Source: Streptomyces sp. NBC_00663 (GTDB lineage: Bacteria; Actinomycetota; Actinomycetes; Streptomycetales; Streptomycetaceae). From it: a stretch of DNA of 64,000 nt. Of the stretch, positions 8,134 to 17,672 are shown piece by piece (the stretch's first letter is position 1; each line of letters begins with the position of its first letter). The notes under the pieces are model-generated. The model searched no databases and was not told the origin of the DNA. It saw only the letters and a program-made list of their open reading frames with translations. The DNA lies in contig NZ_CP109027.1 of NCBI RefSeq assembly GCF_036226885.1, forward strand, positions 1,922,001-1,986,000, given 5' to 3'. The translations under genes were made by a program, and so were the position numbers.

Positions 8134-9342
8134 ATGGAGTTCCGGCAGTCCAGCAAGCTCAGCGACGTCTGTTACGAGATCCGCGGCCCCGTCATCGAGC
8201 ACGCCAACGCGCTTGAGGAGGCAGGCCACAGCGTGCTGCGCCTGAACACCGGCAACCCGGCGCTCTTCGGTTTCGAGGCGCCGGAGGAGATCGTCCAGGA
8301 CATGATCCGGATGCTCCCGCAGGCCCACGGCTACACGGACTCCAAGGGCATCCTCTCCGCCCGCCGCGCCGTCGCCCAGCGGTACCAGACGCTCGGCCTT
8401 GAGGTCGACGTCGACGACGTCTTCCTCGGCAACGGTGTCTCCGAGCTGATCTCGATGGCCGTACAGGCGCTGGTCGAGGACGGCGACGAGATCCTCATCC
8501 CCGCCCCGGACTTCCCGCTGTGGACGGCGGTGACCACGCTGGCCGGCGGCAAGGCCGTGCACTACATCTGCGACGAACAGGCCGACTGGAACCCGGACCT
8601 GGCCGACATGGAGTCGAAGATCACGGACCGCACCAAGGCCGTCGTGATCATCAACCCGAACAACCCCACCGGCGCCGTCTACTCCAAGGAGATCGTCGAG
8701 GGCATCCTCGACCTCGCCCGCCGGCACGGCCTGATGGTCCTCGCCGACGAGATCTACGACCAGATCCTGTACGACGACGCCGTCCACCACTCGGCCGCCG
8801 CGCTCGCGCCCGATCTGGTCGTCCTGACGTTCTGCGGCCTGTCGAAGACGTACCGGGTGGCCGGCTTCCGCTCGGGCTGGCTGGTCGTCACGGGCCCGAA
8901 GCAGCACGCCAAGGACTATCTGGAGGGCCTGACCATGCTGGCCTCCATGCGGCTGTGCGCCAACGCCCCCGCCCAGTACGCCATCCAGGCCGCGCTCGGC
9001 GGCCGCCAGTCCATCCGCGACCTCACCCTGCCGGGCGGCAGGCTGCACGAACAGCGCAACGTGGCCTGGGAGAAGCTCAACGAGATCCCCGGCGTCTCGT
9101 GTGTGAAGCCGAAGGGTTCGCTGTACGCGTTCCCGCGCCTCGACCCCAAGGTCTACAAGATCCACGACGACGAGAAGTTCGTCCTGGACCTGCTCCTGCG
9201 CGAGAAGATCCAGGTCGTCCAGGGCACCGGCTTCAACTGGCCCGCCCCCGACCACTTCCGCATCCTCACCCTCCCCTACGCGGACGACCTGGAGGCAGCG
9301 ATCGGCCGAATCGGCCGGTTCCTGAGCGGGTACCGGCAGTAG
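8134..9342 (+). CDS. Class I PLP aminotransferase, AlaA-like
   Basis: 402 residues. Fold-type I aminotransferase close to the glutamate-pyruvate (alanine) transaminase AlaA group: MEFRQSSKLSDVCYEIRGP start, GNGVSELISM, NPNNPTGAVY, ADEIYDQILYD, and the PLP lysine K238 in GLSKTYRVAGFRSGW; a substrate Arg is expected in FRILTLP. ATG at 8134 is preceded by GGAGAGG. It is divergent from the HxlR regulator and likely under its control. The exact amino acid pair is inferred from family resemblance. Confidence 0.92.
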   Translation: MEFRQSSKLSDVCYEIRGPVIEHANALEEAGHSVLRLNTGNPALFGFEAPEEIVQDMIRMLPQAHGYTDSKGILSARRAVAQRYQTLGLEVDVDDVFLGNGVSELISMAVQALVEDGDEILIPAPDFPLWTAVTTLAGGKAVHYICDEQADWNPDLADMESKITDRTKAVVIINPNNPTGAVYSKEIVEGILDLARRHGLMVLADEIYDQILYDDAVHHSAAALAPDLVVLTFCGLSKTYRVAGFRSGWLVVTGPKQHAKDYLEGLTMLASMRLCANAPAQYAIQAALGGRQSIRDLTLPGGRLHEQRNVAWEKLNEIPGVSCVKPKGSLYAFPRLDPKVYKIHDDEKFVLDLLLREKIQVVQGTGFNWPAPDHFRILTLPYADDLEAAIGRIGRFLSGYRQ

Positions 9343-9700
9343 GGAACGCCCCCCACGCCCCAAGTGGTCTTCTACTGGCCCGAGTTCGCGGACCAGGCAA
9401 GGGCCGGCTCACGCCGCGGGAGCTGCTTGAGCCCCGGTGGGGGGTCGTCGGCGGCTTCGGCTACGAGGAGTCGGCTGACAACCAGCGGATCGCGGCCGGG
9501 CGGCAGCCGACCCGGTGCGCTTCGGCAGCGCGCCCGCCGCCCACGAGGGACTGCTCGGCTCCCGCGACCCCGGGGAGCAGGGTGGCGTACTCCTGCACGC
9601 GGCGCCGGAGAGCGGCCGTCTGGCGCAGTCCGGACTGCGGGGGGTCGGGGTGGCGTGACACGGTGGCGTGAGGCAGGGGATGGCGTGGCAGGAGGACGGC
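9343..9700 (+). pseudogene. Gap with possible frame-shifted coding remnant
   Basis: This 358-bp gap has no intact gene. One plus-strand frame reads like protein to about 9510 (PRELLEPRWGVVGGFGYEESAD) and another continues from about 9510 to a stop at 9660 (VRFGSAPAAHEGLLGSRDPG). A single frameshift would join them. I recognise no family, so this is a weak call for a decayed gene. The last 15 bases contain the Shine-Dalgarno sequence of the phosphatase gene. Confidence 0.25.
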
Positions 9701-10300
9701 GTGGGTGACCTGTTTCTCGTCCGGCACGGTGAGACCGAGTGGTCGCGTTCCGGGCGGCACACCGGATCCACGGACGTCCCGCTGACCGAGCACGGGCGTG
9801 AGGAGGCGCGGCGGCTGGTGCCGCTGATCCGTTCGCACCGGATCGGGGCCGCGTTCGTCAGCCCGCTGCAACGCGCGCGGGAGACGGCCGAGCTGATCGG
9901 CGTGACGGACGCCCGGGTCGACGTCGACCTGCGGGAGTGGGACTACGGCGGCTACGAGGGGATCACCACCGTCGAGATCCAGCGCACCCGGCCCGGCTGG
10001 TTCCTGTTCACCGACGGGGTCGCGCCCGGCCCGCCGGACCACCCCGGGGAGACCCCGGAGCAGGTGGGCGAGCGGGCCGACCGAGTCCTGGCCAAGGCCG
10101 ACGCGGCCCTCGCCAACACCGAGGGCGTGGTGCTGCTGGTCGCTCACGGGCACTTCCTGCGGGTGCTGACGGCCCGGCGGCTGGGGCTGCCGGCGGCGCA
10201 GGGGGCGCTGTTCCAGCTGGCCACGGGGACGGTGTGCCGACTGGGGACCGAGCACGGCCGGCCGGTGATCTCCGGGTGGAATGTCAGACCCCCGGCTTAG
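9701..10300 (+). CDS. Histidine phosphatase family protein (phosphoglycerate-mutase-like)
   Basis: 199 residues. The phosphohistidine motif is LVRHGETEWS, followed by TDVPLTEHGREEARR, SPLQRARETAE, the acid region LREWDYGGYEG and the second histidine in LLVAHGHFLRV. It most resembles acid phosphatase/PGM-like broad phosphatases of Streptomyces. GTG 9701 is preferred over upstream GTG/ATG codons because AGGAGG (9690-9695) lies five bases before it. Substrate unknown. Confidence 0.9.
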   Translation: MGDLFLVRHGETEWSRSGRHTGSTDVPLTEHGREEARRLVPLIRSHRIGAAFVSPLQRARETAELIGVTDARVDVDLREWDYGGYEGITTVEIQRTRPGWFLFTDGVAPGPPDHPGETPEQVGERADRVLAKADAALANTEGVVLLVAHGHFLRVLTARRLGLPAAQGALFQLATGTVCRLGTEHGRPVISGWNVRPPA

Positions 10301-10371
10301 CCTTCGAATGAGGTGACCGTCAAACCGACGGACACCCGTTCGCCAGGCATGTCCACGGGGAGGAGCACGCC

Positions 10372-10998
10372 ATGACCCGTCCGCCCACCGCCGCACAGCG
10401 CCGCGTCATCGACGCCGCCGACCCCGTCACCGGGCGGCTGAAAGGCCCGGACACGCAGCTCGCGTCCCTGGTCAGACACGGTCTGGCGTTCCGGCATCCG
10501 CGGCCTCCACACGACCACTTCCTCACCCCGGCCGGGCATCGTCTGCGGGAGGCCGAGCCGGTGCCGCCCGCACCGGAGACGCCCTCGGTGTCCGGTGTCT
10601 TCGCCGCCCGCATCGGCGGCGAGGAGGATCCGCCCGCCGCGGGCCCGGCCCGGGTTCGGGAGGTGCACAGTGCGTGGGAGGGGCTCATGGAGCTGCGCCG
10701 GATGACGAACCCGGACGGGGCCACGGACCGGCCGTGCGGCTGGGAGCGCGCGCATCTGGTGCAGGCCGCCGCGCTCGCCCTGGAGGCGGCCGGGCACACT
10801 CCCGCGCAGGCCGATACCGAGGGCGGCTATCGGGTGCGCGCGACCCCGCAGCCCGACGCGGTCGCCGTGCGCGCACCGGACGCCGCCGCGCTCACGGCCT
10901 GCGCGGCCACGCTCCAGAGGGCGGGCTGGCAGGTCGGCGAGTACACCGAGCCACGCACCCGGGCCCGCTATCTGCTGGCCTCGCCGAGACGCGTGTAA
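10372..10998 (+). CDS. Conserved hypothetical protein with winged-helix-like N-terminus
   Basis: 208 residues. Residues 1-60 (AAQRRVIDAAD, LASLVRHGLAF, HFLTPAGHRLRE) look like the helix-turn-helix/wing of a small regulator; the C-terminal half (ALTACAATLQRAGWQVGEYTEP) resembles a small alpha/beta domain. GGGGAGG lies upstream of the ATG. Possible DNA-binding protein by pattern only. It stands alone between the phosphatase and the thioesterase. Confidence 0.75.
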   Translation: MTRPPTAAQRRVIDAADPVTGRLKGPDTQLASLVRHGLAFRHPRPPHDHFLTPAGHRLREAEPVPPAPETPSVSGVFAARIGGEEDPPAAGPARVREVHSAWEGLMELRRMTNPDGATDRPCGWERAHLVQAAALALEAAGHTPAQADTEGGYRVRATPQPDAVAVRAPDAAALTACAATLQRAGWQVGEYTEPRTRARYLLASPRRV

Positions 10999-11052
10999 CG
11001 GCCACATGCCAGGATCGGTCCATCAACTTCCGTGGTACGAGAGGGGATTGAG

Positions 11053-11475
11053 ATGACCGAGCCGTTCGCCGTTCCGGTGACAGTCCGCGGGTACGAGACG
11101 GATGTCCAGGGCCATCTGAACCAGAGCGTCTACATCAACTACGCGGAGCACGCCCGCTGGTCGCTGCTGCGGGCCGCCGGGATCACCCAGGCCGGACTCA
11201 TCGGCAGCGGCGTGGGGCCGGTGGCGCTGGAGACCACGATCCGTTACCGGCGGGAGCTGCTGGCGGGCGACGAGGTGGAGGTGAGCTGCGGCTTCGAGTG
11301 GGGCGAGGGGAAGACCTTCCGCATAGCGCAGACCATCCGCAAGAAGGACGGCACCGTGGCGGCCGAGATCACGGCCGTGGGCGGGCTGATGGACCTCGCC
11401 GAGCGCAGGCTGGTCGCGGAGCCGCGGAAGTACTTCAAGGAACTGGCGGCGGATCCGGCGCTGTTCGGCCTGTGA
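11053..11475 (+). CDS. Acyl-CoA thioesterase, 4HBT hot-dog fold (YbgC/FadM-like)
   Basis: 140 residues. Hot-dog fold protein with the 4-hydroxybenzoyl-CoA thioesterase signature: RGYETDVQGHLNQSVYINYAEHARW, with the catalytic Asp/Gln-type position at D-V-Q-G-H-L-N. RYRRELLAGDEVEVSC and the FRIAQTIRKKDG strands follow. ATG 11053 is used (GAGGGGATTGAG upstream) rather than the GTG at 11032. It hydrolyses acyl-CoA or acyl-ACP thioesters; chain preference is not visible. Confidence 0.88.
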   Translation: MTEPFAVPVTVRGYETDVQGHLNQSVYINYAEHARWSLLRAAGITQAGLIGSGVGPVALETTIRYRRELLAGDEVEVSCGFEWGEGKTFRIAQTIRKKDGTVAAEITAVGGLMDLAERRLVAEPRKYFKELAADPALFGL

Positions 11476-11494
11476 GCCGCCCGCGAGGAGCCGG

Positions 11495-11896
11495 CTACAC
11501 GTCGACCAGCTCCGGCCGGTGCTCGGTGTCGTAGGCCGCGCGCGACTCCGCGATGTAGACCCTGTTGCGCTCGGCCCAGTCGGTCAGGCGTTGCAGGGTC
11601 TCGTGCAACTCCCTGGCCGCCCGCGTCAGTTCGTACTCGACCTTGGGCGGGACCGTCGGATGGACCGTGCGCGTCACCAGGCCGTCGCGCTCCAGGTTGC
11701 GCAGGGTCAGGGTCAGCATCCGGCGGCTGATGCCCTCGATGCCGCGCTCCAACTCGGTGAAGCGGATGGGCCCCTGAGCGGCGGCGACCAGGATCTGGAC
11801 GCTCCATTTCCCGGAGACCCTGTCAAGAACTTCCCGCACCGGGCACGCGTGCGCGTTCACTGCCTCGACGGTTACACCGGTGTTCCTCTGTGACAT
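11495..11896 (-). CDS. HxlR-family transcriptional regulator
   Basis: 133 residues, single HxlR winged helix. The conserved Cys-Pro (HACPVREVLDRVSGKWSVQILV) is followed by LERGIEGISRRMLTLTLRNLERDGLV and YELTRAARELHETL. It is divergent from the MFS exporter at 11979 with 82 bp between, the usual layout for a repressor controlling an efflux gene. The N-terminal Cys may be a redox or electrophile sensor, as in some HxlR members; that is inference. Confidence 0.9.
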   Translation of the reverse strand: MSQRNTGVTVEAVNAHACPVREVLDRVSGKWSVQILVAAAQGPIRFTELERGIEGISRRMLTLTLRNLERDGLVTRTVHPTVPPKVEYELTRAARELHETLQRLTDWAERNRVYIAESRAAYDTEHRPELVDV

Positions 11897-11978
11897 CGAA
11901 CTGCCTCCTTACGTCTCGCCTCATGGTCACTGACGATGCACCCAGTTACAAGTCGTGCACCTAAGGAGAGCGAAGCTC

Positions 11979-13421
11979 ATGTCGACCACGATCGAGTCAC
12001 CGGCGAAGGCGAAGCCTGGGACACCGCCCCGAACGTACTCCCGCTGGGCGTCCCTGGTCGTCCTGTGCGCGGGGACGTTGATGACGATCCTGGACGGCAA
12101 CATCGTCACGGTCGCCATGCCGGCCGTCCAGAGCGACCTCGGCTTCTCGGCGACGGGCCTGGCCTGGGTGGTCAACGCCTATCTCATCCCCTTCGGCGGG
12201 CTGCTCCTGCTCGCCGGCCGGCTCGGCGATCTGGTGGGCCGCAAGCGGATGTTCACGGCGGGGCTCGCCGTGTTCACCGCGGCCTCCGTGCTGTGCGGGC
12301 TTGCGACCGGCCAGGGCGTGCTGATCGCGGCGCGTGCCCTCCAGGGCGTGGGCGGGGCGATGACCTCGGCGGTCGTGCTCGGCATGCTGGTGGCGCTCTT
12401 CCCCGAGCCGCGCGAACAGGCCCGTGCCATCGCGGTGTTCAGCGCGGTCGGCGCGGCGGGCGGGGCGCTCGGCACGTTTCTCGGCGGGGCGCTGACCGAG
12501 GCGTTGAACTGGCACTGGATCTTCCTGATCAACCTGCCGATCGGGATCGTGGCATGGCTCGCCGCCGTACGGGTGCTGGAGACGGACACCGGGGACGGAC
12601 TCGGCAAGGGCGCCGACTACCCCGGCTCGGCCCTGGTCACCGGCGCCCTGATGCTCACGGTCTACGTCATCGTCGGCGCCGGCGACCGCGACCTGACCCG
12701 CACCCTCCTCCTCGCGGCGCTCGCTCTCGCGCTCTTCACGGCGTTCACCCTCCGCCAGGCGCGGACCGCCCGCCCGCTGCTGCGGCTGCGCCTGTTCCGC
12801 TCCCGGCTGCTGAGCGGCGCGAACGCCGTGCAGATCCTGATGATCGGGACGATGTACGGCTTCCAGTTCATCGGCGCGCTCTATCTCCAACGCGTCCTCG
12901 GTTACGGCGAGTTGCTGACCGGCACCGCGTTCCTGCCGGCGCCGATCGCGATCGGGCTGCTGATGCTCGGCCTCTCGGCCCGCACGATCGGCCGCTTCGG
13001 CGCCTACCGGGTGCTGCTCGCCGGGCTCGTCCTCATCGTCGCCGGGATGGCCCTGCTGGGCCGCGCCCCGGCCGACGGCTCCTACGTCACCGACGTACTC
13101 CCGCCGCTGCTGCTGCTCTCCGCCGGGTTCGCGGCGGTGATGCCCGCGCTGACCGGGCTGGCCATGTCGGGGGCGCGGGAGGAGGACGCGGGACTGGCGT
13201 CCGGGCTGTTCAACACCACGCAGGTGGTGGGAGGTTCACTCGGGCTCGCGGCGCTGTCGGTCCTGGCGGCGAGCCGGACCGAGGGGCTGCTCGACGGCGG
13301 CGGTACGACCCTGGTGGCGGCCACCGCCGAGGGGTACCAGCTGGCGTTCCGGGTGGGCGCCGGGATCGCGCTCACCGCGCTGGCCCTGGCGGCGGTCGTC
13401 CTGCGACCCCGGACCAGGTGA
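11979..13421 (+). CDS. DHA2-family (14-TM) MFS multidrug exporter
   Basis: 480 residues with 14 predicted membrane segments. Motif D1 (LDGNIVTVAMPAVQ), motif A (GRLGDLVGRKRMF) and motif C-like SAVGAAGGALGTFLGG place it in the EmrB/QacA drug:H+ antiporter group. ATG 11979 follows AAGGAGAG. It is probably repressed by the divergent HxlR protein. Substrates are unknown. Confidence 0.92.
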   Translation: MSTTIESPAKAKPGTPPRTYSRWASLVVLCAGTLMTILDGNIVTVAMPAVQSDLGFSATGLAWVVNAYLIPFGGLLLLAGRLGDLVGRKRMFTAGLAVFTAASVLCGLATGQGVLIAARALQGVGGAMTSAVVLGMLVALFPEPREQARAIAVFSAVGAAGGALGTFLGGALTEALNWHWIFLINLPIGIVAWLAAVRVLETDTGDGLGKGADYPGSALVTGALMLTVYVIVGAGDRDLTRTLLLAALALALFTAFTLRQARTARPLLRLRLFRSRLLSGANAVQILMIGTMYGFQFIGALYLQRVLGYGELLTGTAFLPAPIAIGLLMLGLSARTIGRFGAYRVLLAGLVLIVAGMALLGRAPADGSYVTDVLPPLLLLSAGFAAVMPALTGLAMSGAREEDAGLASGLFNTTQVVGGSLGLAALSVLAASRTEGLLDGGGTTLVAATAEGYQLAFRVGAGIALTALALAAVVLRPRTR

Positions 13422-13494
13422 GACGGCGGCGGGACTCGGACAGCGCAGGGCGCCGAGCCGGACCGCACTCGGCGCCCGCGCCCGCCGCCGTGCG

Positions 13495-14349
13495 TCACAC
13501 CTCGACGAACACCTGCCCGTGGTCCTCGGCCCACTCCCGGTAGGACCGCGCGGGCCGCCCCAACGCCTCCCGCACATCGTCCGTGACGGTGGAGTTGCCG
13601 CCCCGGCGGGCCAGGTCCAGACCGCCGAGCACCCCGTCCACCGCCTGCTCGCTCAACCCGGAGGCGGCCAGTTGCTCCCGCGTCTGTTCCGTGGACGGAG
13701 TGACGGTCGCGACCGGGCGGCCGATCACCTCGGCGAGCACCGCGGCCTGGTCGGGGACGCTGATCGCCTCGGGCCCGGTCAAGGTGTACGTCCGCCCCGC
13801 GTGCCCGCTGCCGGTCAGAGCCGCCACCGCCGCCTCGGCCACGTCGCGCGGGTCGACGACGCCCTGCCGCCCCTCCCCCGTCAGGTTCGGCACGGGCTGC
13901 CCCGCCCGCAGTGCCTGCGCCCAGCCGAGGGTGTTCGAGGCGAAGGACGAGGGCCGCAGGATCGTCCACTCCACCTCGCTCGCCCGCAGGGCCTGTTCAC
14001 CGGGCAGGTGCCAGGTGCCGAACCGGCCGAACCCGGGCTCACCGGTGCCGATGGAGGAGAGCTTCACGATCCGCCGCACGCCCGCGGCCCGCGTCAGCCC
14101 GACCAGCCGCGCGTCCCGCCCGCCGTCCTCCGGCCCGAGCACCCCCACGAGGAACGCGGCGTCGGCCCCCGCCAGCGCCGCCTCCAGAGAGGCCTGGTCG
14201 AGGAAGTCCCCGCGCACCACCTCCACCCCGTCGGGCACCACCGCCCGCCCGGGGTCACGGGTCAGGGCCCGTACCTTCTCGCCCCGCGCCGTGAGCTGTC
14301 GTACGACTTCGCTTCCGATGGTGCCCGTGGCACCCGTCACCAGGATCAT
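13495..14349 (-). CDS. NmrA-like NAD(P)-binding oxidoreductase
   Basis: 284 residues. Atypical short-chain dehydrogenase/NmrA-type Rossmann protein: ILVTGATGTIGSEVVRQL at the N-terminus, VRALTRDP, GADAAFLVG, RIVKLSSIGTG, TILRPSSFASN and a C-terminal helical cap. There is no YxxxK catalytic pair, consistent with NmrA-like sensors or quinone/NADPH-binding reductases. It is divergent from an AraC-family regulator 96 bp away, its probable controller. Confidence 0.88.
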   Translation of the reverse strand: MILVTGATGTIGSEVVRQLTARGEKVRALTRDPGRAVVPDGVEVVRGDFLDQASLEAALAGADAAFLVGVLGPEDGGRDARLVGLTRAAGVRRIVKLSSIGTGEPGFGRFGTWHLPGEQALRASEVEWTILRPSSFASNTLGWAQALRAGQPVPNLTGEGRQGVVDPRDVAEAAVAALTGSGHAGRTYTLTGPEAISVPDQAAVLAEVIGRPVATVTPSTEQTREQLAASGLSEQAVDGVLGGLDLARRGGNSTVTDDVREALGRPARSYREWAEDHGQVFVEV

Positions 14350-14445
14350 GGCCTCCACGCTGGCGGACGCACCGGCGGCGACTCTTGGAAATTCCGGCAC
14401 GATCGACCACCCCGCCCGGCCGCACCGCCCGCTTACCGTGGAGGC

Positions 14446-15252
14446 GTGACGACCACGACCGGCGAGCCCACCCCGCCCGTGCCCGACGCCCTGCGCCCCT
14501 GGATCGCCGGCATCAGCACGGTGACGGGCGGTGAGTCGGTCGCACACGTGCCCGACACGGCGACCAAGCTGGTCCTGCGCGTCGAGGAGGACGGCCGGCG
14601 GGACGCGCTGGTCGTCGGCCCGCGGACCCGCGCCTCGTACCACCGGGCCGAGGGGGAACGCCTCTCGTCCTGCCTACAGCTGCACCTGACGCCGGGGACG
14701 ACGCGTCCGCTGCTGGGCGTGGCGGCGGCCGACCTCGTCGGCCGGGTCGTACCCCTGCGTGAGCTGCCCGCCCCCGCGGCGCGACAACTGGCGTACGGGA
14801 TAGGCGATGCGGACATGGACGACGTGCTCGCCCGGCTGGTCTCCGTGCTGCCACCGTCGCCGTCCCCTCAGGCCCGGAGCCGACTGCTGCGGGCCGCCGT
14901 GGAGGCGCTGTCGATCGGGTCCGGGCGGGTGGCGGGGCAGGTGAAGGACGTGGCCCGGGAACTCGCCGTCAGCGAACGGCAGTTGCGGAACCTCTTCGCC
15001 GAGGGTGTCGGTCTCTCCCCCAAGCACTACGCCCGCATCGACCGGGTCCGCGCGGTGCTGGCGCAGGCCCCGACCGCGAGGTGGGCCGATCTCGCCGCCA
15101 CCACCGGCTACTACGACCAGGCGCACATGACGACCGACTTCCGCACCCTGATGGGCGTCCCGCCGCGCTCCTTCTTCACCGGCCGCCTCCCCGAGGCCCG
15201 CCCCTGCCAGGCCTTCGACCGGCCCCGAACGCGGTACGCGAACTCACAGTGA
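14446..15252 (+). CDS. AraC-family transcriptional regulator
   Basis: 268 residues, GTG start. The N-terminal ligand domain is cupin-like (LVVGPRTRASYHR); the C-terminal double HTH is typical (VKDVARELAVSERQLRNLFAEGVGLSPKHYARIDRV, then WADLAATTGYYDQAHMTTDFRTLMGVPPRSFF). It is divergent from the NmrA-like reductase, so likely its regulator. The short gap contains the palindrome GGAAATTCC as a possible half-operator. Confidence 0.9.
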   Translation: MTTTTGEPTPPVPDALRPWIAGISTVTGGESVAHVPDTATKLVLRVEEDGRRDALVVGPRTRASYHRAEGERLSSCLQLHLTPGTTRPLLGVAAADLVGRVVPLRELPAPAARQLAYGIGDADMDDVLARLVSVLPPSPSPQARSRLLRAAVEALSIGSGRVAGQVKDVARELAVSERQLRNLFAEGVGLSPKHYARIDRVRAVLAQAPTARWADLAATTGYYDQAHMTTDFRTLMGVPPRSFFTGRLPEARPCQAFDRPRTRYANSQ

Positions 15253-15336
15253 CCTGCTAACGGCACCTCACGGCTTTCCCAAGTTGGCGCGCGACGCTCG
15301 ACTGCCCTTCACAGCGCCTGCCTTGGAGATGAAGAC

Positions 15337-16146
15337 GTGCCCCTGTTGTCCCGGAAAGCCGCTCGCCGCACCCTGCTCGCCGCCTTCGGCACGGCCGTGC
15401 TGAGCACCCAGTGGCCGTCCGCCGAGGCCGCGGCCACCACCGGGCTCGACGCCCCGGAGAAGAAGGACATCGCCATGCGGCTGGTGTCGAGCGCGGAGAA
15501 CTCCTCGCTGGACTGGAAGGCGCAGTACGGGTACATCGAGGACATCGGGGACGGCCGCGGGTACACGGCCGGGATCATCGGCTTCTGCTCGGGGACGAGC
15601 GACATGCTCGCGCTGGTCGCGCTGTACACGGAACGGGATGCCGACAATCCGCTCACCGGCTATCTGCCCGCCCTGCGCGCGGTCGACGGCACCGATTCCC
15701 ACGAGGGCCTCGACCCGGGCTTCCCCACCGCCTGGCGCAGGGCGGCGAAGACGGCCGCGTTCCGCGCGGCCCAGCGCGACGAGCGGGACCGCGTCTACTT
15801 CGACCCGGCCGTGGCGCGCGCCAAGAAGGACGGTCTCGGCACACTCGGCCAGTTCGTCTACTACGACGCGATGGTGATGCACGGCCCCGGCACCGACGCC
15901 GTCAGCTTCGGCGGCATCCGCAGACGGGCCCTGAAGCACGCCGACACCCCGGCCGCCGGCGGCGACGAGACGACGTATCTGCACGCCTACCTCGACGCGC
16001 GGGTGTGGGCGATGCGGCAGGAGGCCGCCCACAGTGACGTGAGCCGGGTCGAGACCGCCCAACGGGTGTTCCTGAAGAAGGGCAATCTCGACCTGGACAC
16101 GCCGCTCAAGTGGAAGGTGTACGGGGACAGTTACACCCTCGGCTAA
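15337..16146 (+). CDS. csn: GH46 chitosanase, Tat-type export signal
   Basis: 269 residues. Endo-acting GH46 enzyme that cleaves chitosan outside the cell. Residues 1-31 form a signal with RKAARRTLL, a likely twin-arginine signal, cut near AEA. Catalytic acids are E54 (SSAENSS) and D72 (DIGDGRGYTAGIIGF); their 18-residue spacing equals that of the characterised Streptomyces enzyme. GTG 15337 follows GGAGA. The stop overlaps the convergent purine permease stop by 4 bp, with no room for a separate terminator. Confidence 0.95.
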   Translation: MPLLSRKAARRTLLAAFGTAVLSTQWPSAEAAATTGLDAPEKKDIAMRLVSSAENSSLDWKAQYGYIEDIGDGRGYTAGIIGFCSGTSDMLALVALYTERDADNPLTGYLPALRAVDGTDSHEGLDPGFPTAWRRAAKTAAFRAAQRDERDRVYFDPAVARAKKDGLGTLGQFVYYDAMVMHGPGTDAVSFGGIRRRALKHADTPAAGGDETTYLHAYLDARVWAMRQEAAHSDVSRVETAQRVFLKKGNLDLDTPLKWKVYGDSYTLG

Positions 16147-17528
16147 TGCGCCGCGGCGATCTCCTCGCCCGCCTCCATCGGGTGCGTCACATCCTGTGCG
16201 TCGCGCTGCCTGCCCAGGTGGTTGAAGACCAGATTGAGCGCCACCGCGGCCACACAGCCCGTGGAGATCCCCGAGTCGAGCACGATCTTCGCCGTCTCGG
16301 GGAAGGCGTGGTAGAACTCCGGCGCGGTGATCGGGATGATCCCGACGGCCAGCGAGACGGCGACGATCAGGACGTTGTTGTCCTTGTCCAGGCCGGCCCG
16401 GACCAGGGTCTGGATGCCGCTGGCCGCGACCGACCCGAACAGGACGACGCCCGCGCCGCCGAGCACCGGGCGCGGTACGACCGCGATGAGCGAGGCGGCC
16501 ATCGGGCACAGGCCCATCAGGACCAGGAAGGCGCCGCCGGTCGCGACGACGTACCGGCTGCGGATCCGTGTCATGGCGACCAGGCCGATGTTCTGGGCGA
16601 AGGCGCTGCACATGAAGCCGTTGAAGAACGGGCTGAGCGCGGAGCCGAGGGTGTCGGCGCGCAGGCCCGCCGCGATGGTCCGCTCGTCGGCCGGGCGGTC
16701 GACGATCTCGCCCAACGCCAGCATGTCCGCGGTCGATTCGGTCATCGAGACCACCATCACCACGCACATGGACACGATCGCGGCGACCTGGAACTGCGGG
16801 GCGCCGAAGTGGAACGGCGTCGGGAAGCCGATCACGTCCGCGTCCCCGACCGGGCTGAAGTCGGTGACGCCGAAGGGGATCGCGAGGAGGGTGCCGAGCA
16901 CCAGGCCGAGCAGCACGGCGATCTGCTTGACGAATCCGCTGGTGAAGCGGCGCAGCAGCAGCACGATCACGAGCGTGGCGCCCGCCAGGCCCAGATAGGT
17001 GGTCGAACCGTAGTCGTCCGCCGCGGGGTTGGGGCCCTGCGCCCAGCCGAAGGCCACCGGCAGCAGGGACACGCCGATGAGCGTGATGACCGTTCCGGTG
17101 ACGACGGGCGGGAAGAAGCGCACCGCCTTGCTGAAGAAGGGGGCGGCCAGGAAGCCGAGAAGACCGGCGACGATGACCGCGCCGAAGATGATCGGCAGGG
17201 CGTCGGACTTGTCGTCGGTGGAGGCGACGACCGCGGTCATCGGGGCCACGCCCGCGAAGGTGACGCCGTTGACGAAGGGAAGCCGGGCGCCGATCTTCCA
17301 GACGCCGAGCGTCTGGAGGAAGGTGGCGAGGCCCGCGGTGAACAGACAGGCGCCGGTCAGGAAGGTGAGTTCGGTGCCGGAGAGGCCGACGGCCGCCCCG
17401 ACTATCAGGGGCGGGGCGACGACCCCCGCGTACATGGCGGCCACGTGTTGCAGGCCCGTGGTGGCCATTTTGACTGCGGGGAGTTTTTCGTCGACGGGGT
17501 GTATGTCGTCGGCTCGTTGGGCGGTCAC
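16143..17528 (-). CDS. NCS2-family purine (xanthine/urate-type) permease
   Basis: 461 residues with 14 membrane segments. NCS2/NAT proton symporter: the Q27-H28 pair in TM1, SMTESTADMLALGEI in TM8, and an exact NAT signature Q312-N-I-G-L-V-A-M-T-R321. The tail is short and cytoplasmic. Next to 8-oxoguanine deaminase and urate oxidase it should import xanthine, urate or related purines to feed the pathway. The 250-bp upstream region also contains the 3' hairpins of the deaminase gene. Confidence 0.93.
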   Translation of the reverse strand: MTAQRADDIHPVDEKLPAVKMATTGLQHVAAMYAGVVAPPLIVGAAVGLSGTELTFLTGACLFTAGLATFLQTLGVWKIGARLPFVNGVTFAGVAPMTAVVASTDDKSDALPIIFGAVIVAGLLGFLAAPFFSKAVRFFPPVVTGTVITLIGVSLLPVAFGWAQGPNPAADDYGSTTYLGLAGATLVIVLLLRRFTSGFVKQIAVLLGLVLGTLLAIPFGVTDFSPVGDADVIGFPTPFHFGAPQFQVAAIVSMCVVMVVSMTESTADMLALGEIVDRPADERTIAAGLRADTLGSALSPFFNGFMCSAFAQNIGLVAMTRIRSRYVVATGGAFLVLMGLCPMAASLIAVVPRPVLGGAGVVLFGSVAASGIQTLVRAGLDKDNNVLIVAVSLAVGIIPITAPEFYHAFPETAKIVLDSGISTGCVAAVALNLVFNHLGRQRDAQDVTHPMEAGEEIAAAH

Positions 17529-17672
17529 GGCGGTTCCTCCGGGTCAGCTAACACGTCGGCTCTGACGTGGGTTTCTTGGAGGTGGTGCGCGGTCGTGCGG
17601 GACCGGAGGACGGGGAGGGGCGAGGAGACCGTTCCGGGGCGCACACGTGTGGCATACGCCCCGGAGACGGCC

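Noticed and set aside
11897..11978. HxlR operator before the MFS exporter
   Set aside because: Only loosely related half-sites (CGATGCAC, CGTGCAC) were seen, as direct repeats with unequal context; not strong enough for a feature.
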